From contig CAKREY010000012.1 in the NCBI GenBank assembly GCA_934318045.1, forward strand, positions 1 through 64,000: DNA of 64,000 nucleotides. Reading direction: 5' to 3'. How positions within the stretch are numbered: position 1 is the stretch's first letter; each line of letters opens with the position of its first letter. The DNA is from Coprococcus_C sp934318045. Its GTDB lineage: Bacteria; Bacillota; Clostridia; Lachnospirales; Lachnospiraceae. A model generated the notes under the pieces. The model saw nothing but the letters and a program-made list of their open reading frames with translations, had not been told where the DNA came from and made no database searches. The position numbers and the translations under genes are program-made. Below are positions 42,521-50,462 of this stretch, piece after piece.

Positions 42521-43422
42521 TATAGCACCTCTCCGGTAATCAGCCAAGGGGCTGGTTGATTTACAAACATACTGTCTTTGTTCGTCTTTGCCACGTTGAT
42601 CTGCAGTACTTCCATATTCGAGATACCATACTTATCAAAGAGCGGCTTGATACCGGACAAAATATTTAATTCTAATGTATAGATAACAAACTGCATCTTC
42701 GGATTCTTCTTAAGCAGTCTCTGGATATCTTCCTCTAAATGCTTATTTGCAACGATAAACGAAAGCCGCGGTGTCGGAATCTTCGCCATCGACGCTTCGG
42801 ACAGATCCGGGATAATCTGGACATTGTGCACGCCAAACTGCTTCACATTGTCCTCCATCGTATCTTTCGCACCCTTATCATTCTCCACACAGATAATCGT
42901 ACCGTCATTTGCCACAAAGGCTGCCTCGATTGCAATACTCTCCGCATCAACCAGGCAGATTGTATCCTGCGAATCCACACCGAGCAGGCTCATGATCACC
43001 GCACGGATTTCTTTGCCTACATACTTGATCGGTCCCTTGGAGAACATCTCGTTGCGCATACCAATCCGGTAAGATTCTCTTGTATTCTCATTCAAGATAA
43101 AGATTACCGTCGGTCCTGTAATCTTGCGATTGATTACCTCTTTGATCTTGACGTGCTTTACCTGTCCTTCTTCCTCGATGCCGACTGCATACCACATATC
43201 ATAATCACCAAAGCCAGCCTCCCAGAAATCGTAGAACAGCTCTTCATGGGATTCATCCGCAAAGATCAGCACGCGTTTATGTCCCTCCACTGTCGGTATT
43301 ACATTCTTCTGCTTTCCACAGATATCCAGAAGCTTAATCTTTTCCGGACTCACCTGCATCTCCTTCGAAAAATACTCCATCCAATTTAATATCTGCTTTG
43401 TAGCATAACTTCCTTTCGCCAT
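42520..43422 (-). CDS. CbiE/CbiT (precorrin-6Y methylase)-like protein, degenerate
   Basis: 300 residues. The second half follows the CbiT fold: KGPIKYVGKEIRAVIMSLLG (the usual link between CbiE and CbiT), then DTICLVDAESIAIEAAFVA, IICVENDKGAKDTMEDNVKQ, FGVHNVQIIPDLSEA and IVANKHLEEDIQRLLKKNP. The glycine-rich SAM motif I (normally DxGxGTG) reads LVDAESIAIE here, so SAM binding in the usual way is unlikely. The first half is a faint CbiE-like domain (TVIFILNENTRESYRIGM). No cobalamin genes are nearby. GGAGGC lies 7 bases before the ATG at 43422. It is the first gene of a unit with DUF4250 and leuS; its role is unknown. Confidence 0.72.
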   Translation of the reverse strand: MAKGSYATKQILNWMEYFSKEMQVSPEKIKLLDICGKQKNVIPTVEGHKRVLIFADESHEELFYDFWEAGFGDYDMWYAVGIEEEGQVKHVKIKEVINRKITGPTVIFILNENTRESYRIGMRNEMFSKGPIKYVGKEIRAVIMSLLGVDSQDTICLVDAESIAIEAAFVANDGTIICVENDKGAKDTMEDNVKQFGVHNVQIIPDLSEASMAKIPTPRLSFIVANKHLEEDIQRLLKKNPKMQFVIYTLELNILSGIKPLFDKYGISNMEVLQINVAKTNKDSMFVNQPAPWLITGEVL

Positions 43423-43481
43423 ACTCACGCCTCCTTTTTCTTCGTAGTCCTTTATTCCTGTCTTTTCTATATCCTGTTTCG

Positions 43482-44900
43482 TTATTTTGTTGTCTTTTTC
43501 ACCGCTTCATCCGTTGTTTCTTTCACTGTTTCTTCCGTTGTCTCTTTCACTGTTTCCTTCGCTGCATTTTCATGTTTTTTCAGATGCATCTTCTCCATCC
43601 AGCGGCGAAGCACCTGTTTCAGCCGGCTCTCCCGCAACGTTTTCCTCTCGTCGTGACGCTCCCGGTAAATAGGCTCTCCCGTTTCATCATCGAACTTCTT
43701 CAGGCGGATATAATCCTCTGTCCGGGAAGAAAACTCCTTCGCACGCAGCTTGTCCCGCAGCTGCACTGCAAAAAACGCATACAGGCACGCAAACACCGGT
43801 ACCCCCAGGATCATCCCCGGAACACCAAACAGATCGCCGCCAACTAAAATGGCAAGCAACACCCAAATACCGGAAATTCCGGTTGCATCGCCTAAAATCA
43901 ACGGGCCTAAAATATTTCCGTCAAACTGCTGCAACACAATAATCCAGATGACAAATATAACAAACATGATCGGATCGTCCATGAGTGCCAGCAGCGCTCC
44001 AGGTACCGCTCCGATAAACGGACCGAAGAACGGAATGATATTCGTCACACCGACAACCACACTGATCAGCACGGCATACCGCATGTGCACAGCCGAAGTA
44101 AATATGAAACATATGATTCCGATAATGCAGGAATCTAAGATCTTACCATTGATAAATCCACCGAACACAACATTCGCATACGAGCAGCCTTCCATAATCT
44201 TATTTCCGGTTTTCTTCGGAAACAGACAATAGATGACTTTCTTACACTGTGCCAGAAGCACATCTTTGCTCATAAGCAGGTAGATCATAACAATCAGTCC
44301 GATAAAGAAATTCATAACCGCCTTGATTCCGACAACCACGCCGGAAGAAAGTGTCTTGACAATCGTGTCAAGGTTCGGCATAACCTTATCCTTCAGGATT
44401 GTGAATATATTATTCTCGGCATAATCAAGCACCTGTGACAACTTATCTTCAATCATCTGGTTCTGTGAAAATACCTTCTTGATCCAGGCCTCCGCAGAAT
44501 TGATATAATCTTCTGTACTGTTCACAAGATCTGTCAGGCTCTCATACACACGCGGAATAACAAGCCACAACAATCCAACCAGCAATCCGAGAAACAAAAG
44601 CACCGTCAGAATGAGTGCCGGAACCTTTACTTTCCGGTAAACCGTATCATACTCCGCTTCTTTCCTGATCCTGCAGATCAGAAAGGAAAGTCCACGCCGG
44701 ATATAAATCATGATCGGATTCAGCATAAACGCGATTACAAGTCCGATAATGATTGGTGTCATCGCAGAAATGACATTTCCGAGAAAACCGAAAATCGACT
44801 TCCACTGCTTAATGACTTCTGCAAACAGAATACATGCGCAACCTGCAAGTGCAAGCATAACTCCAAGTTGAAGAATATTTTTATTCCACTTATTTTTCAC
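43482..44900 (-). CDS. AI-2E transporter (YhhT/PerM/YtvI-type) family permease
   Basis: 472 residues, with about seven to eight membrane helices. The family pattern is clear: two N-terminal helices (LGVMLALAGCACILFAEVI, IIIGLVIAFMLNPIMIYI), a helical stalk domain (about 125-190, TEDYINSAEAWIKKVFS), and the conserved end GVTNIIPFFGPFIGAVPGA, FVIWIIVLQQFDGNILGPLI and GVPGMILGVPVFACLYAFF. The last 75 residues are charged and end in Thr/Glu/Lys repeats (KETVKETTEETVKETTDEAV). The substrate is unknown; the family name does not prove AI-2 transport. The start is GTG at 44900, 7 bases after GGAGA. Confidence 0.9.
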   Translation of the reverse strand: MKNKWNKNILQLGVMLALAGCACILFAEVIKQWKSIFGFLGNVISAMTPIIIGLVIAFMLNPIMIYIRRGLSFLICRIRKEAEYDTVYRKVKVPALILTVLLFLGLLVGLLWLVIPRVYESLTDLVNSTEDYINSAEAWIKKVFSQNQMIEDKLSQVLDYAENNIFTILKDKVMPNLDTIVKTLSSGVVVGIKAVMNFFIGLIVMIYLLMSKDVLLAQCKKVIYCLFPKKTGNKIMEGCSYANVVFGGFINGKILDSCIIGIICFIFTSAVHMRYAVLISVVVGVTNIIPFFGPFIGAVPGALLALMDDPIMFVIFVIWIIVLQQFDGNILGPLILGDATGISGIWVLLAILVGGDLFGVPGMILGVPVFACLYAFFAVQLRDKLRAKEFSSRTEDYIRLKKFDDETGEPIYRERHDERKTLRESRLKQVLRRWMEKMHLKKHENAAKETVKETTEETVKETTDEAVKKTTK

Positions 44901-44938
44901 GCTTCTGTCTCCTTCTATCAATACAATAATTGAGACTT

Positions 44939-44967
44939 ATTATATCATTTTTAATCGGTAGAAACAA
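44939..44967 (-). promoter_or_regulatory. Promoter of the AI-2E family permease gene
   Basis: Minus strand TTGTTT (44967-44962), 17-base spacer ending in TGA, TATAAT (44944-44939); divergent from the promoter at 44979-45007. Confidence 0.7.
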
Positions 44968-44978
44968 CCTAATTCTTG

Positions 44979-45007
44979 TTGACACTCCCTATATTATTGA
45001 CTAAAAT
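44979..45007 (+). promoter_or_regulatory. Sigma-A promoter of the DUF4143 ATPase gene
   Basis: Perfect TTGACA (44979-44984), 17-base spacer, TAAAAT (45002-45007), about 37 bases before the start codon. Confidence 0.8.
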
Positions 45008-45043
45008 ATTTTTATATATAATACGCAAAGGGGTGCATTGCAA

Positions 45044-46315
45044 ATGTATCGAAATATTATCAATGATTTCGCTATGTGGTACGAAGAGCCAAAGCGAAAA
45101 ATACTATATGTAAAGGGTGCAAAAAATGTCGGAAAAACCTGGGCTGTCCGAGATTTTTCCACCGCTTTTTTTAAAAATCAATACTACATCAACCTGGCAG
45201 AGGATGCCACATGCTGCGAATCGCTTTCCGGTGCAGCCAACCTGGATTTATTCTTGTCCCAGCGTTTTCCGGACGCTGATTTTACAAACAGCGTACTGAT
45301 CTTCGACGAAGTACAATCTGTTCCGGATTGCGCAGAATTCTTCTATGCTTTCCGAAAGGGACATCCGGAATACACGATCTGCCTGATTGCTTCATCGATG
45401 GAATTTACAGAATATGAATACAATCATCCGGATGTATTCTACATCCTGCGCATGCGGCCAATGACATTTGAAGAATACATGATTGCAAGCAAAGCACATC
45501 CGTTTTTAGATGCGATTTCCAGGAACAAAAACAATCCTCTCACAAACCTGGAGATTGGTGTAATCACTTCCATGTTGCGTGAATATCTGCTAGTCGGAGG
45601 CATGCCCGGCATTGTACACGCTTATTTGAAGAACCGCGATCTGTCAATTATCCGCCCTATGCAGGAAGCGTTGCTGGACGATTACATGCAGTTGGCAAAG
45701 CAAACATATAACAGTGCCCTTTACCAGCGTTGCAAGCGTATTTTCCGAAGCATCCCGGAGCAGCTTGCACGTGAAAACAAGAAGTTCATGTACAAATCTG
45801 TGGATTCGAATGCGCGGAGCCGCGAATATGCCGAAGCCACGCAGATGTTATGTAATCTTGGAATCACCCGAAAACTTCCGCGCCTTACAAGCGGAACCCT
45901 CCCTTTGGAGTCTCATGTTGATTACAAATCTTTCGAGCTCTTCCTGATTGATCACGGGCTGCTCCGGGCAGCATACGGTCTTCCCATGAGCGAAGAAATC
46001 GATGTAAATGAGATCCTGGCTGAAAAAAACGGTGCAATCGCAGAACAGTTTATATTCCAGGAACTAAGTTCCAAGATACCTTACCTGTACTATTGGGTAT
46101 CCGGTGCGACCGCACGTGTACCATTTGTCTATGAAGGCGAAAATGCACCGGTACCCGTTGATATCCGATTTGTGCCAAATACAAAAGCGCAAAATATCAA
46201 GACATTCCGCAGCAAAAATCCAAACACCGATATTGTTGTAAAAGTAAGTTTCAATCAAGTCTGTCTGGATGGTGACACCCTGAATATTCCTGCATACGGT
46301 CTATGGAATATGTAA
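45044..46315 (+). CDS. AAA-type ATPase with DUF4143
   Basis: 423 residues. N-terminal AAA_14 module: Walker A VKGAKNVGKTW (about 25-33), Walker B NSVLIFDEVQSVP (about 86), and sensor-like LIASSMEF. A winged-helix-like middle leads to C-terminal DUF4143 (GAIAEQFIFQELSSKIPYLY, about 325). In many relatives this domain is a PD-(D/E)XK nuclease with EVDF and ExK. Here those positions read ARVPF and DIR, so nuclease residues look lost. The biological role of the family is unsettled. The start is the ATG at 45044, 10 bases from GGGG; a TTG two codons earlier is also possible. Confidence 0.85.
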   Translation: MYRNIINDFAMWYEEPKRKILYVKGAKNVGKTWAVRDFSTAFFKNQYYINLAEDATCCESLSGAANLDLFLSQRFPDADFTNSVLIFDEVQSVPDCAEFFYAFRKGHPEYTICLIASSMEFTEYEYNHPDVFYILRMRPMTFEEYMIASKAHPFLDAISRNKNNPLTNLEIGVITSMLREYLLVGGMPGIVHAYLKNRDLSIIRPMQEALLDDYMQLAKQTYNSALYQRCKRIFRSIPEQLARENKKFMYKSVDSNARSREYAEATQMLCNLGITRKLPRLTSGTLPLESHVDYKSFELFLIDHGLLRAAYGLPMSEEIDVNEILAEKNGAIAEQFIFQELSSKIPYLYYWVSGATARVPFVYEGENAPVPVDIRFVPNTKAQNIKTFRSKNPNTDIVVKVSFNQVCLDGDTLNIPAYGLWNM

Positions 46316-46332
46316 TCACAAAAATGGAATCT

Positions 46333-46371
46333 AAAAAGAGCAGGTGAATCAATTTTCCACCTGCTCTTTTT
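46333..46371. terminator. Bidirectional terminator between the ATPase and GH25 genes
   Basis: A perfect 14-bp stem (AAAAAGAGCAGGTG with CACCTGCTCTTTTT) and an 11-base loop, with T-runs on both strands, between convergent genes. Confidence 0.88.
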
Positions 46372-46384
46372 ACATAAAACCAAT

Positions 46385-47374
46385 CTAATATACACTACCT
46401 TCCATCCAGACATTCAAATCCAGTTCCTGCTCAATTCCTGCAATCTTTCCGGTTCCTGTATACTGCCAGCCGGAATACAGATATGGAAAATCCGGCTGGT
46501 TTGCATAATGCGCCAGCCATAACTTATACGAACCAAGTCTGGTCATGTCCAGTTTCTGCACAAACCAGTTACGGTTGGAATAGATCATCGGTGTATAGCC
46601 TGCATTTTTTACCGTCTCGCAAAATCCAACGACACCGTCCGTCCGGGCATCATTCGTAAGATCTGCCGTCCTTGCCCCATCTGCATACACTTCCTCTGTA
46701 TCGATGGCGACCGGCATATCCAGTGCATACTCCCTGACCAGATTCAACGCATACTGTGCTTCTGCAACACCCTCGTCGTAATTTAACGCCTGACTGTAAA
46801 AATAGATGCCAACTTTCATGCCTGCTGCCTTCGCTGCTTCGATATGCGTCTGGAACATCTCATCTGTCACAAGTTTTCCTTCGGCGCCATACCCCCGGTA
46901 TCCCGCCCGTATAAATGCAATCGTCACGCCCGCCTGTTTCAGTGCATCCCAATCAAGTGCCGACTGATAGGAGGATACATCCACTGCAAGTTCGGACAAT
47001 TTACTTCCATCGTCTGCATGATAATACATCCGCGCGCTTTCATCGCCCTCATCGATTGAGAAGTTGTCCGTTTGAAAATCATTTCTTGGTACTTCTTTTA
47101 CGATCTTGTAAAACTCGCAATTTGGAATGTCTCCCACAAGCACATAGCTTGCCTTTGCAAATTGCCAGAAATTCGCATAGATCATCTGCGCTTCCGCTCC
47201 CGGCTGCAGACTCCACGTATACCCCGAACCGGTTACCGGAACCGGTTTGGATTTATTCCGTGCGCCAATATTTACGCCAATCACAACCCCAATCAACACA
47301 AGCACAACTGCAATTGCTCCAACCAGAATTACATGTGGCCAGTTTATTTCATACTCTCTTTTTTTCTCATTCAT
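46385..47374 (-). CDS. GH25 family lysozyme (muramidase), membrane-anchored
   Basis: 329 residues. One N-terminal helix (about 14-37, HVILVGAIAVVLVLIGVVIG) anchors or exports the protein. A region of about 85 residues without a known domain follows. Then comes the GH25 barrel (about 125-329): LAVDVSSYQSALDWDALKQA, FIRAGYRGYG, VGIYFYSQAL, the catalytic DxE in MPVAIDTEEVY (about 224), YSNRNWF and WQYTGTGKIAGIEQELDLN. It should cleave the MurNAc-GlcNAc bond of peptidoglycan, for remodelling or as a predatory enzyme; which is unknown. AAGGAATACAT precedes the ATG. Confidence 0.93.
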   Translation of the reverse strand: MNEKKREYEINWPHVILVGAIAVVLVLIGVVIGVNIGARNKSKPVPVTGSGYTWSLQPGAEAQMIYANFWQFAKASYVLVGDIPNCEFYKIVKEVPRNDFQTDNFSIDEGDESARMYYHADDGSKLSELAVDVSSYQSALDWDALKQAGVTIAFIRAGYRGYGAEGKLVTDEMFQTHIEAAKAAGMKVGIYFYSQALNYDEGVAEAQYALNLVREYALDMPVAIDTEEVYADGARTADLTNDARTDGVVGFCETVKNAGYTPMIYSNRNWFVQKLDMTRLGSYKLWLAHYANQPDFPYLYSGWQYTGTGKIAGIEQELDLNVWMEGSVY

Positions 47375-47486
47375 ATGTATTCCTTCTCTGAATCTGTCTA
47401 AAATTTCTTATTTCTGTTGTTCACCATCACATAAACCAGATTTCACACCATAGACCGGCATCTGTGCGACGACCTGTATTATCATA

Positions 47487-49532
47487 TCACATCTTCGCGA
47501 CCGGCTCAATTGATGTGCATTTTTTTCGCGTAATTTTCACAATTTTCGTGCCGATTATGCAGAACACGATTCCAAATACAAGTATATAAATCAACTCGAA
47601 CACAACACCCGGTGTTCCCGAATTCCCTTTCAAATATTTCGATACCGCATCCGAATAAAATGTCAGTGTCACCGAAAGTGCATTGTTCAGAAAATGCATC
47701 AAAATTCCGGGGAACAGACTCTCCGACTGTGCCGACAGATAACAGATTGCCAGTCCAATCACCGCGGTCGTCGTTGACTGCACGACGTTCATATGATAGA
47801 GACCGAATATCACAGATACGAGTACGATTGCCTTTCCCTGTGTCATCCGCGCTTCAAACGAAGAATACAGAAATCCCCGGAACAAAAGCTCCTCACACAC
47901 GGCAGGAAGCAGCGCAACGATCAGAATACTTACTCCATACCCCATCCGATAGATCTCATCCATCGATGTTGTCATCGCATCCGCACTGTTTGGGAACAGA
48001 AGGCTTGTCATCGATGTTACGATCATGCCAAGTGCGATCGCACCGAGAATCAGGAAGATTCCTCCCACCAAAAATCCAGGCCTGCAAAGACGGATCCGGA
48101 ACGTCTTCTTCCAGTCCTTCTTCGTATAAATTGTCATCAAAACCGGCACGCCCGCCACGATCCCCTGCGTTGCAAAAAGCCCAGTAAGCATTCCCTTCGT
48201 ACTTGCAAAGCCGCCCACATAGATCATCAGGACAAGCACGATCGGAAGCGCCAGACAGGCATCTCCAACCGAAGGTACTCCGCCTTTGGTCATGTTGCTT
48301 CTCCGTTCGAAGATCTGTATATCTCCGGTCCCATCTCCGAACAGGATTGCCTCACTGTTATAAAGCTTTCCGAGCAAAAGCACCGCAATCACACCATAGG
48401 CGATGTTGCTAAACAGCACAATCGTAATCGTCGAGAAGCTGAACTTAAATGCCAGCAGATCCCGGATCAGCAGGCAGATATTCGCAACCGGAACGAGTGC
48501 CATATTCCGGGTAAGCGATACGTTCGGCATAAATCCGACAAATGACGCGAACATCACAAGCAGCATAAGCGGTGTGATATAGTTGTTCGCCTCCTTATAC
48601 GTCTTCGCAAATACGCAAAAGCACATGGAAAGTGCACTGATCAGCACAGCAAATGCGAGCACGCACAGCGCGCAGACAAAAATTGCCGGAACAAACCGGG
48701 ATATACGGATCCCCTGCTGCAGCGCCATTGTCTGTGCCGCAAGCTTATAGACATAGATGCCGATTCCACCCATGGATAGTACATTCAACAGCGCAGATGC
48801 GATTCCAATCGTACCCACGGTCAGGAATTTGCTGAATATCAGTTCCTGATTCGTGACCGGAAGCGTCAGAATCGTCTCCAGCGTTCCGCGTTCCCGTTCT
48901 CCGGCTGTCGTATCGATTGCCGGGTACATCGTTCCCATCAGCAGACTCACAACAAGCATAAATGGCACGATCACACCGAGCAGGCTTCCGGTCGACTCCT
49001 CGGTCGTCGCACGATCGTCGGCCTCCACCTGAATCGGATGCAGAATCGCATCCGGATCTAAGCCCGCCTCCTCTAAGCTCTGATTCGTCAGGGAATCCGA
49101 ATATGCTTCAAGTACCTGACGCACCTTCTGTTCCGCATAGCTTGAATTCGTAACCGAGGACAGATACGCGATATTATATCCGGTTCCATCTTCATTTTCA
49201 TATACAATGGCATTGATCTTTTCTCCCCGCAGGATCATCGAAATATCTGCATTCATGACATTCAGATCGCACAGCTTGAAATGCAGCGTGTCATCATCCG
49301 GGTGCAGAAACATCCGGACAAGCTCCGGATTCGTATCCATGAAATCAACCGCAATTTCATACGTTTGTTCATCCATCTGCGTTGTCACCTTCGACATCAT
49401 GACCATACCACCGACAAACATCAACGGATAGATGAGAATCGGTACGATCAGCATCATGATTACTGTTTTCTTGTCCCGCAGGACATCCAGCATCTCTTTT
49501 TTATATAATTGCCGGATAATTCGCAAATTCAT
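47487..49532 (-). CDS. ABC-2 (NatB-like) permease fused to a CPBP intramembrane protease domain
   Basis: 681 residues. Residues 1-390 are an ABC-2 permease of NatB type: an N-terminal helix after KKEMLDVLRDKKTVIMML, a large extracytoplasmic loop (about 45-185), then five or more helices with AGERERGTLETILTLPVT. After a cytoplasmic linker, the rest is a CPBP (CAAX protease/bacteriocin-processing) domain with motif 1 CEELLFRGFLYSSFEAR, motif 2 FGLYHMN and motif 3 HFLNNALS. Catalytic Glu, Arg and His are present. It is paired with the ATPase 60 bases upstream. Likely exports or processes a small molecule, ion or peptide; the substrate is unknown. GAGGAGG precedes the ATG at 49532. Confidence 0.9.
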   Translation of the reverse strand: MNLRIIRQLYKKEMLDVLRDKKTVIMMLIVPILIYPLMFVGGMVMMSKVTTQMDEQTYEIAVDFMDTNPELVRMFLHPDDDTLHFKLCDLNVMNADISMILRGEKINAIVYENEDGTGYNIAYLSSVTNSSYAEQKVRQVLEAYSDSLTNQSLEEAGLDPDAILHPIQVEADDRATTEESTGSLLGVIVPFMLVVSLLMGTMYPAIDTTAGERERGTLETILTLPVTNQELIFSKFLTVGTIGIASALLNVLSMGGIGIYVYKLAAQTMALQQGIRISRFVPAIFVCALCVLAFAVLISALSMCFCVFAKTYKEANNYITPLMLLVMFASFVGFMPNVSLTRNMALVPVANICLLIRDLLAFKFSFSTITIVLFSNIAYGVIAVLLLGKLYNSEAILFGDGTGDIQIFERRSNMTKGGVPSVGDACLALPIVLVLMIYVGGFASTKGMLTGLFATQGIVAGVPVLMTIYTKKDWKKTFRIRLCRPGFLVGGIFLILGAIALGMIVTSMTSLLFPNSADAMTTSMDEIYRMGYGVSILIVALLPAVCEELLFRGFLYSSFEARMTQGKAIVLVSVIFGLYHMNVVQSTTTAVIGLAICYLSAQSESLFPGILMHFLNNALSVTLTFYSDAVSKYLKGNSGTPGVVFELIYILVFGIVFCIIGTKIVKITRKKCTSIEPVAKM

Positions 49533-49592
49533 AACATTTCCTCCTCGTATAGACTCCGCTATAACATCCACCGCTCTGCCTGCACATGCGCA

Positions 49593-50363
49593 TCACGCAG
49601 ATGCGATCTCTACATCCTGGTTCATAAGCACCCGGAATGCATCCCGCAGATTTTTACTGTCTGTCTGTTCATAAATCTCTGCAAGCGTCCCCTGTGCAAT
49701 CACCGTTCCGTGCGCAAGCATCAGAATACGGTCACACAGAAGCTCCGCTTCCTCCATATAATGTGTAGAATATAGCACTGCTTTTCCTTTTTGTTTTTCC
49801 CGCTGCATAAAATCGACGATTGCACTGCTGCTCACAATATCAAGTCCAAGTGTCGGCTCATCAAAGATATAAAGACTGGGACTGTGAATCAGGCAACGTG
49901 AAATAGATGCCCGCTGTGTCTGTCCCGTGGACAGCTTTTCAATCCGGTTATCGACGAATTCCTGCAAGGAAAGGATCTCGACAATCTCATCAATCCGTTC
50001 ATTGATTTCACGGTCTGACAAGCCATAGATGGTCCCTGCGATTGTCAGAAGTTCCCGGGTACTAAGCCTTCCATATAGCTTTGTATTCCCCGACAGATAC
50101 CCGATTTTTCTTTTTATGTCCGTCGGTTTCGTCAGCAGATTTTTCTGCTCATCCATATACTGAATCATTCCCCCGGTTGGCTGCATCAGGCAGCCAAGCA
50201 TCCGGAGAAGCGTTGTCTTGCCTGCGCCATTTGGTCCAAGCACACCGACGATTTCCCCCGCCTGCACCTGCAGGCTCACATGGCTGACCGCCTCAAATGT
50301 CACTTTTTTATGTTTCTTTTCATTCCGTTCAAATGTTTTTACGAGATTTTCTGCCACAAGCAT
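49593..50363 (-). CDS. ABC transporter ATP-binding protein (NatA-like)
   Basis: 256 residues. Walker A GVLGPNGAGKTTLLRMLG (about 46), Q-loop region RKIGYLSGNTKLYG, signature LSTGQTQRASISR, Walker B SLYIFDEPTLGLD, and switch His in YSTHYMEEAELL. The sequence resembles NatA, partner of NatB-type permeases. The gene directly downstream encodes such a permease, so the two form one exporter. AGGAGGTGTCACGGT precedes the ATG at 50363; upstream in-frame ATGs lack this site. No regulator gene is attached. Confidence 0.93.
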   Translation of the reverse strand: MLVAENLVKTFERNEKKHKKVTFEAVSHVSLQVQAGEIVGVLGPNGAGKTTLLRMLGCLMQPTGGMIQYMDEQKNLLTKPTDIKRKIGYLSGNTKLYGRLSTRELLTIAGTIYGLSDREINERIDEIVEILSLQEFVDNRIEKLSTGQTQRASISRCLIHSPSLYIFDEPTLGLDIVSSSAIVDFMQREKQKGKAVLYSTHYMEEAELLCDRILMLAHGTVIAQGTLAEIYEQTDSKNLRDAFRVLMNQDVEIASA

Positions 50364-50462
50364 ACCGTGACACCTCCTGTCTGTTCCAGCCATGCAGACA
50401 TCATTTCCGCAGGATGGTTCATTGCACAAAAGCCGCCCATTCCAAAGGAGAATAGACGACCT

